A DNA stretch of 64,000 nucleotides from an uncultured Lachnospira sp. (GCA_934359185.1 CAKRLE010000005.1:120498-184497); one strand, 5' to 3'. Positions 1 to 10,003 are shown, counted from the first letter of the stretch. Notes: generated from the letters alone by a model not told the origin. Translations and numbers: made by a program.

Positions 1-818
1 AGCGGCGGTATTCCGAATCCTTCATAGTATGAAGGGAATATGAATGCCTTACAATATGTCATAAGCGACTTAATCTGTTCATCACTCGCAAATCCTGCGT
101 AGATTACATTCTTACATTTCTGGCTTTCAATTATTCTATCAAGATTCCTGCCGGCTATTACAAATATATCATCAGGATTAGCTTTGGCACATTCAAGAAC
201 CCAGTTGACATTCTTATTCTTATTAGGTGAACTTACTGTAAAGAAATACTTTCCCTTATCCAGATTAAACTTATCGAGAACTGTATCATCAGTTTTCACG
301 TTCTCAAAATGCTGCCAGCCATTTCCTATTACAGTAATTTTATCAGCATTTATCCCAAGCCTGTCCATAATCCTGCCTTTGGAAAACTCTGATACTGTTA
401 TTACCTTATCTGCTTTTTTCCTGATTCTTTTATAGATGTTATTAAACCATGAAATCTCGTCCTGCGGATAATCTTTAATCTGAGGGAACAGATCTTCACT
501 CTCTGCATAACACACATCATGTAGACATACAATTCCCCTTGGCGCTATCAAAGATACTTCATTACACAGATTAACTGGTATACGTCCTGTTCTTCTGGCA
601 TATAGTCCAAATACCACCTGTGTCCACATCTTGGAGCTTCTCATCACAACTTTTCTGATATTCTTGTATTCTGGCACAGCCTTAACATCTGGCGGAATAA
701 TAATCTCAATATCCTTGCCTTCACATATTTTATCCAGCGCAAGAACTATGTTATATGCATATCTGTCAACACCTGATGACATCTGTGCCAAAAATCTTCC
801 ATCTATGCAATATTTCAT
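1..818 (-). CDS. Glycosyltransferase, GT-B fold (family 4-like), 3' end cut by window edge
   Basis: An open minus-strand frame runs from ATG at 818 (ribosome site AGGGGAG just upstream) to the window edge without a stop, giving about 272 residues. It begins MKYCIDGRFLAQMSSGVDRY, the N-terminal pattern of GT-B transferases, and contains VITVSEFSK, VIGNGWQHF and, near the edge, FPSYYEGFGIPP, the donor-binding EGFG region. It closely resembles the transferase at 5263-6351 in order and wording of motifs (CNEVSLI, GNGWQHF, YCKAFIFPS), so the two are probably tandem paralogues. It is the last visible gene of the glycan operon and would act at the inner face of the membrane on a lipid-linked acceptor. 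Donor and acceptor cannot be told. Confidence 0.85.
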   Translation of the reverse strand, partial: MKYCIDGRFLAQMSSGVDRYAYNIVLALDKICEGKDIEIIIPPDVKAVPEYKNIRKVVMRSSKMWTQVVFGLYARRTGRIPVNLCNEVSLIAPRGIVCLHDVCYAESEDLFPQIKDYPQDEISWFNNIYKRIRKKADKVITVSEFSKGRIMDRLGINADKITVIGNGWQHFENVKTDDTVLDKFNLDKGKYFFTVSSPNKNKNVNWVLECAKANPDDIFVIAGRNLDRIIESQKCKNVIYAGFASDEQIKSLMTYCKAFIFPSYYEGFGIPP

Positions 819-841
819 AACCATCTCCCCTAAAAATGCTT

Positions 842-2086
842 CTACTGAATGTTCTTATCATCAAACTGCCAGCTATGTGGCATCCTTAAAACTCCCACAT
901 CACTTACATTAGAAACGACTTCAAATCTCATAGCTTCCTTGTAGTAATCAACCGGATTGCCTTCGCCCCACTCAATTGTTATATCAACCCAGTACTCACC
1001 AGGAATAAGCATTATGTTTTCAAGCTTGACTGTATAATGTCCGTCTTTATCAATATCAAAGTTATCAAATCTGTCTATTCTTGTATTAGTTCCATAACAC
1101 CACAAGCCATCGCTTCTGAATATTCCAAATCCAAATACACCATCTGTAATTTTTTCATTGATATGATAATCAAAGTCAAGTGTTATGCTCTCGCCAGTTC
1201 TGAATGTCTTCTGTACTTCACCTGCATCATTGAGCATCCTGATATCTGTAAACTGAGCCCTCTTATCTCCATATCTCTTGATAAGTCTCTCCTTTGCAGC
1301 CTTAGTCTCCTCACGGATTCTGTCTTTCTCTGCCTGATCCATTCTCTCCTTGTTCATGTAATCAAGATATTCCAGATGGACATCCTTAGGAGTTCCATCC
1401 ATCTCAATATGACCTTCCTTAATCCAGATAGAGCGGTCACATATCTGCTCAATCTGTCCAAGCGAATGTGATACAATCACGATAGTTGTTCCTGCTGCCT
1501 TGATTTCCCTTAACTTATTAAAACATTTTGCCTGAAAGTTCGCATCTCCAACCGCAAGAATCTCATCAATCAGAAGAATATCCGCATCAACATTGATTGC
1601 AACTGAGAACGCAAGTCTCATATACATTCCTGATGAGTATGTTCTTACAGGGTTATCTATGAATTCATTAAGCTCTGAAAATGCAATGATATCATCAAGT
1701 CTTGCATCTATTTCTTTCTTGTTCAGTCCAAAGATTGCAGCATTAGTGTATATATTCTCACGACCGCTCATATCAGGATGAAATCCCGCACCAAGCTCAA
1801 TAAGGCTTGATACTCTTCCACACATCTCGATACTTCCGCTGTTCGGATATATAATCTTAGTAAGAAGCTTAAGTGTCGTACTCTTACCACAGCCATTTTT
1901 TCCGATAAGACCTACTGCCTCACCCTTCTTGATTGAGAAGCTTATATTGTCAAGCACGGTTCTGTTTTCATACTTATTGCGCTTCCAGAACAATACTTTT
2001 TCTTTTAATTCACTTCCCTTGTCATAATACACCTTGAAATGCTTGGTAACATTATTTACCTCTATGGCGTTGTTCTGATCTTTCAT
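842..2086 (-). CDS. ABC transporter ATP-binding protein of polysaccharide export (Wzt/TagH type)
   Basis: This is the ATPase half of an ABC-2 glycan exporter, paired with the permease at 2113-2889. Walker A GKNGCGKST lies at about residues 62-70, signature YSSGM at 150-154, Walker B ILLIDE at 170-175 and the switch His in IVSHS near 207. After about residue 235 comes a charged linker and then a beta-rich C-terminal domain of about 130 residues, as in Wzt proteins whose C-terminal domain binds the glycan. Simple TagH-type ATPases lack exactly this domain. The chosen ATG at 2086 has GGAGG five bases upstream; an ATG at 2098 overlaps that site and is less likely. In the Wzt family, ATP hydrolysis drives export of undecaprenyl-linked polymer. 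Confidence 0.92.
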   Translation of the reverse strand: MKDQNNAIEVNNVTKHFKVYYDKGSELKEKVLFWKRNKYENRTVLDNISFSIKKGEAVGLIGKNGCGKSTTLKLLTKIIYPNSGSIEMCGRVSSLIELGAGFHPDMSGRENIYTNAAIFGLNKKEIDARLDDIIAFSELNEFIDNPVRTYSSGMYMRLAFSVAINVDADILLIDEILAVGDANFQAKCFNKLREIKAAGTTIVIVSHSLGQIEQICDRSIWIKEGHIEMDGTPKDVHLEYLDYMNKERMDQAEKDRIREETKAAKERLIKRYGDKRAQFTDIRMLNDAGEVQKTFRTGESITLDFDYHINEKITDGVFGFGIFRSDGLWCYGTNTRIDRFDNFDIDKDGHYTVKLENIMLIPGEYWVDITIEWGEGNPVDYYKEAMRFEVVSNVSDVGVLRMPHSWQFDDKNIQ

Positions 2087-2112
2087 CTTATCCTCCATAT
2101 TGCATACACAAA

Positions 2113-2889
2113 CTAAAAATTCTCTGCAAATCCCTTCTGTAGCTTGTTAAAGCAGAAGAAGCCAAGTGCTATGAATATTATTCCTATACCAAGTACATAC
2201 AGCAAAGACATAAGATGTGGTATCTCCTTGTAGTAAAGTATCTGTCTGTACATCTCTGTTATAGGTGTCATGGGATTAGCCTTGAATATTGGCAGCGCCC
2301 AGTCTGGAACCATCTCGCTTCCGTACATGACTGGTGTCATGTACTGTAACGCCATTGTTACAATTCCAAGAATATACTGTAAATCCCTGAAGTACACTGT
2401 AAGTGCAGCAACTATCATTGCAATTCCCAGGCACAATATGTACTCAACAATCATAACTACAGGCAGACATAACAAAGCAAGAAGATTAACGCCTCTTCCA
2501 GATATAATAAGGACTGCAAATATCACTATAAATGTAAGCATCATATTCACAAATCCACTCGTAACTGTAGCTATCGGCATAACCTCTCTTGGAAAATATA
2601 TCTTCTTAATCATATCTTTTTCTCTGATAATAGATATAGAACCATCCTGGACACTTGATGCAAAGAACATCCATGGCACCAGTGCAACAAACAGGAACAG
2701 ATAATACTGCTCATATCCAGCTCTCATAATAATCGAGAAAACCATTGTAAATACCATAAGCTGAAGCAGTGGATTAATGAAAGTCCATAAAAAGCCCAGA
2801 ACTGAGCCCTTGTATCTACCCCTCAAATCTCTCTTTACAAGGCTGATTATCATCTCCCTGTACTCGTATAACTCTTTTAAATGTTTCAC
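2113..2889 (-). CDS. ABC-2 type polysaccharide export permease (Wzm/TagG type)
   Basis: A 258-residue protein with six hydrophobic segments. The N-terminus has the family hallmark RDLRGRYKGSVLGFLWTF (about residues 20-37), the amphipathic stretch before TM1 of Wzm/TagG/RfbD permeases. It begins with GTG at 2889, with GGAGG seven bases upstream. With the ATPase 26 bases downstream it forms the transporter that moves the finished lipid-linked glycan across the membrane. No Wzx flippase or Wzy polymerase is visible in the cluster, which fits ABC-dependent export. Confidence 0.92.
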   Translation of the reverse strand: MKHLKELYEYREMIISLVKRDLRGRYKGSVLGFLWTFINPLLQLMVFTMVFSIIMRAGYEQYYLFLFVALVPWMFFASSVQDGSISIIREKDMIKKIYFPREVMPIATVTSGFVNMMLTFIVIFAVLIISGRGVNLLALLCLPVVMIVEYILCLGIAMIVAALTVYFRDLQYILGIVTMALQYMTPVMYGSEMVPDWALPIFKANPMTPITEMYRQILYYKEIPHLMSLLYVLGIGIIFIALGFFCFNKLQKGFAENF

Positions 2890-2912
2890 TTGTTTTCCTC
2901 CAGTGTATCACT

Positions 2913-4175
2913 TTATTGGTTAATAACATTAAGTCTGTCTCTTACAAATGCTGATGACTGTTCCATCGACAGCTTTTCACACACATATTCATGCGCATTA
3001 CTCTTCATTATACCATAAAATTCCTTATCATCAAATAATCTTCTCATAAATGATGCCGCATGGTCACTGTCTGCCTCTGCCCATCTGTACCCTTTCTTAA
3101 ATGGCGGATAGTCCTTCTCTAATTCTACCATCCTGTAATCAACCATGCAGGCACAGCTCTCATCCATAAACTGTGTAGTCGCAGACCACGCCGTTGCTAT
3201 TACCGGCGTTCCAAGCACCATTGCCTCAGCACATATAAGCCCGAAGCCTTCTGCCCTGTGAAGCGACACAAACACATCAACGCTCTTTATAAGGCTGTTA
3301 ACTTCATCCCTTGATATATTTTTATCAATGAAATATATATTGCTATATCCTTCTGTCAGGCTCTTAATATACTCAATATCTGCATCACTGTTCGCTTTCA
3401 GCTTAACTACAAGTCCGACTTCCGTATTATCTGGTTTAAATGCCTTCTTAAAGCTCTCTATCACCTTGCCCGGATTTTTTCTTGGCGCACCGCTCCCACC
3501 ATCATACATCATCATGTATAAGAATCTGTCTTCCGGAAGCCCGAAATATTTTCTGTCATACTGCTCATCTGCCTTGGCTGTGACCGGGTATGCAATCGTA
3601 TATACCGGCTTTTCTGTATATTTTTCAAATATCTTATTCTCGAAATCTGACGGAACCCAAAGCTCATCTATCAGGTTAAATGCCGGCATCCACTCTTCGG
3701 GAAAATCTTCCATCTCCCAGAGCCAGAAGCCTATATTATAATGTCTGTCAAAGAACTCTTTTCCCAAATCCATGAATGCAACTGCCATCTCACTTGCATT
3801 GATATGAAATATATTAATATTATATTTTAACTCATCCTGAATCTTATCATCACAAGAATGGTCTGACATATTCATTCCCGGTGGCACATAATAATTATAT
3901 ATAATATTAGGCACACCTGCAGCATCAAGGATTGATGACACATACCTCATGCTCTGTCCAAGCCCCGTGTCTACCCTGATATCGCCTATAAGATTAACTC
4001 CGAACGGAAATGCATCCTTATCAAATTCCTCTATATCTATCTGCGCTATGGCTCTCGCCTCCCGGTTAATCATCCTGGCTTTGACCTTAGACAATATACT
4101 CTGCGGGATACATCTTACAAGAACCGGACGAAGCTTCTCTGCTCCTTTAAGCACCATCTTTGACAGTCCACTCAT
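2913..4175 (-). CDS. Glycosyltransferase, GT-B fold (GT4-like), 420 aa
   Basis: The C-terminal half carries the retaining GT4 pattern: SVDVFVSLHRAEGFGLICAEAM at about residues 300-322 followed by GTPVIAT. The N-terminal half contains FPFGVNLIGDI and GLGQSMRYVSS, often seen in transferases of polysaccharide clusters. There is no signal peptide or TM segment, so it is cytoplasmic or peripheral. The start is two bases after the stop of the upstream gene (4178) and its GGAG lies inside that gene, so translation is probably coupled. It should add one sugar to the growing glycan; the substrate is unknown. Confidence 0.85.
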   Translation of the reverse strand: MSGLSKMVLKGAEKLRPVLVRCIPQSILSKVKARMINREARAIAQIDIEEFDKDAFPFGVNLIGDIRVDTGLGQSMRYVSSILDAAGVPNIIYNYYVPPGMNMSDHSCDDKIQDELKYNINIFHINASEMAVAFMDLGKEFFDRHYNIGFWLWEMEDFPEEWMPAFNLIDELWVPSDFENKIFEKYTEKPVYTIAYPVTAKADEQYDRKYFGLPEDRFLYMMMYDGGSGAPRKNPGKVIESFKKAFKPDNTEVGLVVKLKANSDADIEYIKSLTEGYSNIYFIDKNISRDEVNSLIKSVDVFVSLHRAEGFGLICAEAMVLGTPVIATAWSATTQFMDESCACMVDYRMVELEKDYPPFKKGYRWAEADSDHAASFMRRLFDDKEFYGIMKSNAHEYVCEKLSMEQSSAFVRDRLNVINQ

Positions 4176-4177
4176 AT

Positions 4178-5266
4178 CTATCTGTTCTCCATCATAAAAT
4201 CATAAACCTTTTTACCCAGCTTCTCAGGCGCATACATTTCCACAATCTCCTTGTAGGACTCTTCATCCACAACACTGTTATATTCAAAAAGAATCCTGCC
4301 AAGATTATCTATCTGTTCCTTCTCTCCGCAATTAATATCAAATGTATTGATATTCCCCCGTGCTATCTCATCAAATATAGGAAGATTGCTTGCTATAACA
4401 GGCTTATTAAACTTCATGACCTCAATAACAGGCATTCCAAAGCCCTCTGCCTTAGATGGGAATACAAATGCAGACATCTTTGAATATAATTCCAGCTTCT
4501 TTTCATGGCTTATATAATCAAGATACGTTATATTACCATCCTCCTCTATCGCAGAGGCAACGAGCTGTCTTATATCCTCCTCCTGCATTTTGCCAGCAAG
4601 AACCAGCTTCTTGTCCCCTCCATCTGCGCGGTATCTTCTGTATCCTTTAATCAGAAGGTCTACACCTTTGCGCTTTTCCATATTACCGACATACAGAAAA
4701 TACCCTTCATCGCTGCATTTCCACTTATCCTTCAACGGATTAGATATTATATATGCATTGCAGTTAGTAATATTCTTACTTCTTGGGAAATATTTTTCTG
4801 TTGTCAGCTTGGTCTGCATCGAATTATAAAGAATCATGTCCGTATTTTTCAATGTCTTTGATAGTCCATGCCTGAAATACAGGCTGTACACCATTCCAAA
4901 ATACTCAACATACTCTATAGGAAACATATCATGTACAGTTATCATTGTCTTAAAGCTGCCTTTAAGCTTTATAGGAATAACTGTATTAACTTCCCAGAAT
5001 ATATCTGGTTTAACCTTATCAAGAACACTCTGCACGTATGAGAAGTACGAATATACCCCGGCACTCCGATACACCTGTTTCCCCTGTGTATACACTTCCA
5101 TGCCATTTTCCTGGAAAAATTTAATATATTCGCTCTCTGCAACATCTGATATAAGAACGAATTCTAAATCTTCATACTTAATAAGCTGCTTCAAAAAATC
5201 ATTAAGATACATGCCAACACCACTTGGTCTGCTGCCAAGCGTTCTGGCATCAATAGCTATCTTCAT
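4178..5266 (-). CDS. Glycosyltransferase, GT-B fold (GT4-like), 362 aa
   Basis: It begins MKIAIDARTLGSRPSGVGMY, a typical GT4 N-terminus with a Gly-rich nucleotide loop, and ends with FPSKAEGFGMPVIEVMKF (about residues 270-288), the donor-site E-x7-E motif. ATG at 5266 overlaps the TGA of the upstream transferase as ATGA, with GGGAGG just upstream, showing translational coupling. A longer frame from 5287 would add seven residues but has no ribosome site. It is one of several sequential transferases for the repeat unit; the linkage it makes cannot be deduced. Confidence 0.88.
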   Translation of the reverse strand: MKIAIDARTLGSRPSGVGMYLNDFLKQLIKYEDLEFVLISDVAESEYIKFFQENGMEVYTQGKQVYRSAGVYSYFSYVQSVLDKVKPDIFWEVNTVIPIKLKGSFKTMITVHDMFPIEYVEYFGMVYSLYFRHGLSKTLKNTDMILYNSMQTKLTTEKYFPRSKNITNCNAYIISNPLKDKWKCSDEGYFLYVGNMEKRKGVDLLIKGYRRYRADGGDKKLVLAGKMQEEDIRQLVASAIEEDGNITYLDYISHEKKLELYSKMSAFVFPSKAEGFGMPVIEVMKFNKPVIASNLPIFDEIARGNINTFDINCGEKEQIDNLGRILFEYNSVVDEESYKEIVEMYAPEKLGKKVYDFMMENR

Positions 5267-6351
5267 ACAGCCTCCCTGTCCATGCATTCACACAGCTTTT
5301 TAGCTGATTCAAGCCATGAATGCTTTTTTAATACTTCTACCACACGTTCTTCATCAAGATACCATCCATCAACCAGCGAATCCAGATTAACCACCGGATT
5401 GCTGCAATTGATGTATTTTGCCACATCCTCATATATCTCATGCAACACCGGTATATCCCCAAGCACTACTTTCGCACCCATACATAAAGCTTCCATCGGT
5501 GGTATGCCAAAACCTTCATAAGTTGAAGGAAACAGGAATGCCTTACAATACTTCATAAGCGCCCTTGCTGTAGCATCTGACACATATCCCACATACACAA
5601 CATTGGGATATTTTGTTATTTCCGACTTATCTCCCAGTGATTTTCCAGCTATGACATATGTCGAATGTGGATTATTCTTTGCATTCTGTGCTATCCAGTT
5701 AAGATTCTTATTAGGTGCAAGTGACGCCATATAAAAATAATAATTTCCACGCTTTATCCTGCTGGCATACTGGTCAAATATATGCTCATCTATGTTATCC
5801 GTATTAAAATGCTGCCATCCATTGCCGGCAACAACTATGTCCGGATTTTTCAATCTGTAATTATCAAGTATCTCCCTCCTGGAGAACCCGCTTACTGTTA
5901 TAATCGTATCTGCTTTCTTAAATGCTGTGCGGTACATGAGCCTTCTGAACAATATCTCATGCCAGTCTCCTGGCTCTGTGAAGAATCCCGGATGGGTCTT
6001 GAATGCTATATCATGCACAACAGCTATGCCATTCTTCATAAATAAAGATACTTCATTGCATAGATACACTGGCTTTGCATGTTCCTTTTTAACATATCTG
6101 TTAAAATCTATCTGATCCCATTTTCTTCCTGCCACACCATCTATTACAACAATCTTTATATTACTGTACAATGCCTGATATTTGCTGACAAACACAGATG
6201 TACCATCGCTGTCAATTGACGGCATGACTATCTCTACGTTATATGGCTTATCTTTTATTAACCTGTCTAACTGAGCTGTAATCTCTCTTGCATAACGCTG
6301 TACACCAAGCACTGCTCCATACAGGAAATTACCGTTAATAACATATTTCAT
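5263..6351 (-). CDS. Glycosyltransferase, GT-B fold (GT4-like), 362 aa
   Basis: It starts MKYVINGNFLYGAVLGVQRY and carries FPSTYEGFGIPPMEALCMG at about residues 277-295 (EGFG donor motif) and VITVSGFSRREI in the middle. It is a clear paralogue of the partial transferase at 1-818. ATG at 6351 has GGAGG seven bases upstream, whereas the in-frame GTG at 6357 sits on top of the ribosome site. It lies 15 bases after the dehydratase gene and overlaps the next transferase by four bases, so it is within one operon. Confidence 0.88.
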   Translation of the reverse strand: MKYVINGNFLYGAVLGVQRYAREITAQLDRLIKDKPYNVEIVMPSIDSDGTSVFVSKYQALYSNIKIVVIDGVAGRKWDQIDFNRYVKKEHAKPVYLCNEVSLFMKNGIAVVHDIAFKTHPGFFTEPGDWHEILFRRLMYRTAFKKADTIITVSGFSRREILDNYRLKNPDIVVAGNGWQHFNTDNIDEHIFDQYASRIKRGNYYFYMASLAPNKNLNWIAQNAKNNPHSTYVIAGKSLGDKSEITKYPNVVYVGYVSDATARALMKYCKAFLFPSTYEGFGIPPMEALCMGAKVVLGDIPVLHEIYEDVAKYINCSNPVVNLDSLVDGWYLDEERVVEVLKKHSWLESAKKLCECMDREAV

Positions 6352-6366
6352 CCACACGCCTCCAGA

Positions 6367-8232
6367 CTAATTCTTAGGTCTATATGTTGGAACCATCTCT
6401 TTAATATATTCACGCACATCCTTCTCTGATTCTGAATATGCAATTTCTTTGATTGTCTCAAGCTTGTCTTCAAAGCCATCCTTATTAAATTCAATAGGCT
6501 TTCCAATATGAATAAGCTTGTTAGCTGTATCCTGAAGTCCCTCTTCATCCATAAGGAGTTCCTCATAGAGCTTCTCGCCCGGACGAAGACCTGTATACTT
6601 AATCTCCATATCTACTCCAAGTGTATATCCTGACAGTCTTATAAGATTCTTTGCCAAATCATCTATTTTTACAGGCTCACCCATATCAAGAATAAATATT
6701 TCACCACCCCTGGCATATGCACCAGCCTGGATAACGAGTGATACCGCCTCCGGAATTGTCATAAAATATCTAATAATATCAGGATGCGTTACTGTCACAG
6801 GACCTCCTGCTTCGATCTGCTTCTTGAAAAGCGGAATAACTGACCCATTGCTTCCAAGTACATTACCAAATCTTACAGCAACAAATTCTGTGGATGACTT
6901 TTCATTGAAATACTGGATTATCATCTCACATATTCTCTTTGTCGCACCCATTATATTAGTCGGATTAACCGCCTTGTCTGTGCTTATCATGACAAAACGC
7001 TTCACGTTATATTTATCAGCCATCCTTGCAACATTAAGCGTTCCTATTACATTATTCTTAACAGCTTCATTAGGACTGTCCTCCATGAGAGGAACATGCT
7101 TATGTGCTGCAGCATGATATATAATGTCAGGTCTATAATTATCAAATATCCATTCAAGCCTGCTTGTATTCCTTACTGAACCGATAAGCGTAACAACATC
7201 TGCATATGGATAATCTCTTTTAAGCTCCTGCTGTATATCATAAGCGCTGTTTTCATATATATCAAATATGATAAGTCTTTTAAGTCCATGCTTTACAAGC
7301 TGACGGCATAATTCCGAACCAATGGAACCACCGCCGCCAGTCACAAGCACGGTCTTACCTGACACATATCCCATAATTGATTCAAGGTCCACATTAATCG
7401 GGTCTCTTCCAAGAAGATCCGTCACATCTACATTTCTGATATCCTTGACATTAATCTCGCCATCCATCATCTGGTATACACCAGGAATTATCTTTAAGTT
7501 ACAAGGTGTCTCCTTACATATGTTAAGGATTTCCCTCTTTGTCTTGGTAGATGCTGATGGAATGGCGAATATTATCTCATCGACCTCATAATATCTTGCA
7601 TACTCCTTGATGTTATTCCTGTTACCAACAACCTTTACGCCTCGTATAAATTTGCCAATCTTTAACGGATCATCATCAATAATTGCAACAACCTTGGAAT
7701 TATCAAGATATCTTGAATTGGCAATCTCTCTCATAAGTACATTAGTCGCCTCTCCGGCACCGATAATCATAATGTTAATCTGTTCTGATGTATGCCTGTA
7801 ATTCTGGACTAATGTTCTTACAATTCTATACATAAACCTGCTTGTACACATGGCAACTGTCATGAATACACCAGCTGTAAAATAGCACGACCTCGGAAGC
7901 ATCCTGCCAAATATCGCTGTCATGGCAAGATACGCAATCTCTGCAGTTATACACGCCTCAACTATCTTGTATAACTCTGCAATACTCGCATACTGCCATA
8001 AGCTGTGATACATCCTGAAAAACCAGAATATGATTAGCGTAATTATAGTAAATAATATCCATGTTGCCTTATAATTATCTATATACTGAGGTTCAATCAG
8101 TGATATATTCACATCAAATCTCATAACCAGTGCAAGAATAATGCTTCCATTAATCAGGACTATATCCGTTACGATAAGAAAAAATCTTCTTACCAGTAAC
8201 TGCAATTTATCTTTCCTTGTCTCTTCCATCAT
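6367..8232 (-). CDS. Membrane-bound nucleotide-sugar 4,6-dehydratase (PglF/WbpM/CapD family)
   Basis: This 621-residue protein has four to five TM segments in residues 15-130, a first Rossmann-like domain (IMIIGAGEA, about 154-162), and a C-terminal SDR domain with TGGGGSIG at 298-305. The active site reads STDKA (417-421) and then MGATK (428-432). Met therefore replaces the usual SDR Tyr in YxxxK, a known trait of WbpM/PglF enzymes. The family converts UDP-GlcNAc to UDP-4-keto-6-deoxy sugar. With the DegT aminotransferase downstream of the promoter it would make a 4-amino-4,6-dideoxy sugar nucleotide. The first 26 bases overlap the upstream GT2 gene. Two adjacent ATGs (8232 and 8229) follow AAGGAG and the exact start is open. 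Confidence 0.93.
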   Translation of the reverse strand: MMEETRKDKLQLLVRRFFLIVTDIVLINGSIILALVMRFDVNISLIEPQYIDNYKATWILFTIITLIIFWFFRMYHSLWQYASIAELYKIVEACITAEIAYLAMTAIFGRMLPRSCYFTAGVFMTVAMCTSRFMYRIVRTLVQNYRHTSEQINIMIIGAGEATNVLMREIANSRYLDNSKVVAIIDDDPLKIGKFIRGVKVVGNRNNIKEYARYYEVDEIIFAIPSASTKTKREILNICKETPCNLKIIPGVYQMMDGEINVKDIRNVDVTDLLGRDPINVDLESIMGYVSGKTVLVTGGGGSIGSELCRQLVKHGLKRLIIFDIYENSAYDIQQELKRDYPYADVVTLIGSVRNTSRLEWIFDNYRPDIIYHAAAHKHVPLMEDSPNEAVKNNVIGTLNVARMADKYNVKRFVMISTDKAVNPTNIMGATKRICEMIIQYFNEKSSTEFVAVRFGNVLGSNGSVIPLFKKQIEAGGPVTVTHPDIIRYFMTIPEAVSLVIQAGAYARGGEIFILDMGEPVKIDDLAKNLIRLSGYTLGVDMEIKYTGLRPGEKLYEELLMDEEGLQDTANKLIHIGKPIEFNKDGFEDKLETIKEIAYSESEKDVREYIKEMVPTYRPKN

Positions 8233-9280
8233 TGGACTCCTTTTTCAATATTCCCACAAGGGTTCCTATGCCATAACTCACATGAAGCATAAGAAATAAT
8301 GCCGGCAGTGCTATGTTAGTCTTATTGCGCTTCTTTCCAGCACCTATTGATGCCACAACCGACATAACCAATGCCAGTGCGCCGTACATTCCCCACATAA
8401 GTTTTGTGAGAAACTTAACAATATTACCTAATCTTTTTACCAGCACGCTGTATCTTCCTGCAATCGCAGTAAATATCAGACCTATAGCCGAAAGACCTAT
8501 AGCACTTACAAATGCAAATGGCACAAAATGATATATGGATAAACATTTTGGACACTTCTTTGCTGTTATGCCAATCCAGTATCCATTAGAGTATTTCTGT
8601 TTAAGCATCTTAGGCAGACTGCTCCTTATATGCTGGTACGATACAATATCCGGGTCAAAGCACAGTTTGAACCCCGCCTCTCTCATGCGGTAATGAATCT
8701 CATTATCCTCGGTTCTTACAAGCTCCTCGTTAAATCCCCCCGTCTTATCAAAGACTTTCCTTCTATACGCGCCATGAAAAAGTGATTTCACGTATGTCTT
8801 GCCAGGATTATTCCTATATGGCGCAATACTGGATCCAAACATGCTGTTTTCAGCAAGCAGAAGTGTCTCCTTCCATGGCGTAGACTCATCAAGTATGGCT
8901 GGTCTTATGCCACCACAGATGTCTTCGCCGCTCTCAAGCACCTTTATATTCTTACTTACAAAGTCATCTGGTATCTCGGCGTGCGCATCAACTTTGATTA
9001 TCACATCACATTTATACTCCGTTAAAGCCACATTCCATCCACTCGGAAGTGTCTTTTTAGGATTATCAAGTACAACAACTCTTTTAAACGGACTATCAAG
9101 CCTGCTGTTATTATCCGCATATTCCTGCATTATAGTCCTTGTATTGTCTGTTGAAGCCCCATCAACCAGAATAACTTCACAAAGATTATGGTCATAATCC
9201 TGTCTGCTGATACAGTTAAGTATAGTTCTAATTGATTTTTCCTCATTATACGCAATTACACATATGGTACATGTAAGCAT
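8207..9280 (-). CDS. Family 2 glycosyltransferase with C-terminal membrane segments
   Basis: The first 230 residues form a GT-A/GT2 domain: CVIAYNEEKSIRTIL at the N-terminus, LVDGASTDNT (about 37-46) and a metal-binding VDAHAE near residue 97. RTEDNEIHYRM (about 184-194) is the catalytic ED region. After it come hydrophobic segments at about 250-275, 295-315 and 325-345, so the enzyme is membrane-anchored. EpsO/SuccM-type transferases of exopolysaccharide clusters have this layout. It overlaps the dehydratase gene by 26 bases. The sugar donor is not known. Confidence 0.87.
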   Translation of the reverse strand: MLTCTICVIAYNEEKSIRTILNCISRQDYDHNLCEVILVDGASTDNTRTIMQEYADNNSRLDSPFKRVVVLDNPKKTLPSGWNVALTEYKCDVIIKVDAHAEIPDDFVSKNIKVLESGEDICGGIRPAILDESTPWKETLLLAENSMFGSSIAPYRNNPGKTYVKSLFHGAYRRKVFDKTGGFNEELVRTEDNEIHYRMREAGFKLCFDPDIVSYQHIRSSLPKMLKQKYSNGYWIGITAKKCPKCLSIYHFVPFAFVSAIGLSAIGLIFTAIAGRYSVLVKRLGNIVKFLTKLMWGMYGALALVMSVVASIGAGKKRNKTNIALPALFLMLHVSYGIGTLVGILKKESNDGRDKER

Positions 9281-9316
9281 AGCATTTCACTCTTTCTGTC
9301 ACATGCAGCCATATGA

Positions 9317-10003
9317 CTATTTGATAACTGACTTAAATGTGTTCCACAATACTGAACAGTCCTCTATAACACCGAATCGTCTGAGGCTTTCAAGATTATA
9401 TTTCATCTTGACTGGAAGAATCTGTTCTACATAAACCTTGTCTGCATCGCCAGCATCCTGTAAAAGCTTATCCTCATCCTTGTAGGCAATGCTTGTCCTT
9501 GATGTAAGTCCTGCCGGAAGAAGAAGTGTTGCGTACATCTCATCTGTATAATGCTTAACATATTTAGGTACTTCTGGTCTTGTGCCTACAAGCGTCATAT
9601 CTCCTGCAAGGATATTAAATATCTGTGGAAATTCATCCAGCCTGTACTTTCTTAATATCCTGCCAACCTTTGTAATCCTTGCATCATGTGCAACTGTGAC
9701 CTGTGTTCCAAGTTGCTGTGCATTATTAACCATAGTTCTGAACTTATATATCCTGAATATCCGTCCATACTGGGTTACACGCTCCTGTCTGAAAAATACT
9801 GGTCCCCTGGAATCAAGCTTAATCATCACCGAAATAACAAGCATTGGAAGTGCCAGTACAACAAGCATTATGGAACTTACGAATATGTCCATGATACGCT
9901 TTACTTTAAACCATCCTGTATGCCTTACAAGTATATTGTAATATCTTCTGACTTCTTTGGTTTTCATCCTGTCAGGAAGATGATTCCATCCTTTAAGCCT
10001 CAT
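9317..10003 (-). CDS. Initiating phosphoglycosyl transferase (PglC/WcaJ C-domain type)
   Basis: A 228-residue monotopic phosphoglycosyl transferase. One hydrophobic segment at about 37-61 is followed by the family motifs KFRTM (87-91), LDEFPQ with the catalytic Asp-Glu pair at 123-124, and GTRPE near 140-144. The family transfers a sugar-1-phosphate from a UDP-sugar to undecaprenyl phosphate, the first membrane step of the glycan. Its size matches short PglC-like enzymes rather than WbaP/WcaJ, which carry four extra TM helices. Next to a PglF-type dehydratase and DegT aminotransferase, the transferred sugar is plausibly an amino-dideoxy hexose (inference). AAGGAGG lies four bases before the ATG. 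Confidence 0.93.
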   Translation of the reverse strand: MRLKGWNHLPDRMKTKEVRRYYNILVRHTGWFKVKRIMDIFVSSIMLVVLALPMLVISVMIKLDSRGPVFFRQERVTQYGRIFRIYKFRTMVNNAQQLGTQVTVAHDARITKVGRILRKYRLDEFPQIFNILAGDMTLVGTRPEVPKYVKHYTDEMYATLLLPAGLTSRTSIAYKDEDKLLQDAGDADKVYVEQILPVKMKYNLESLRRFGVIEDCSVLWNTFKSVIK

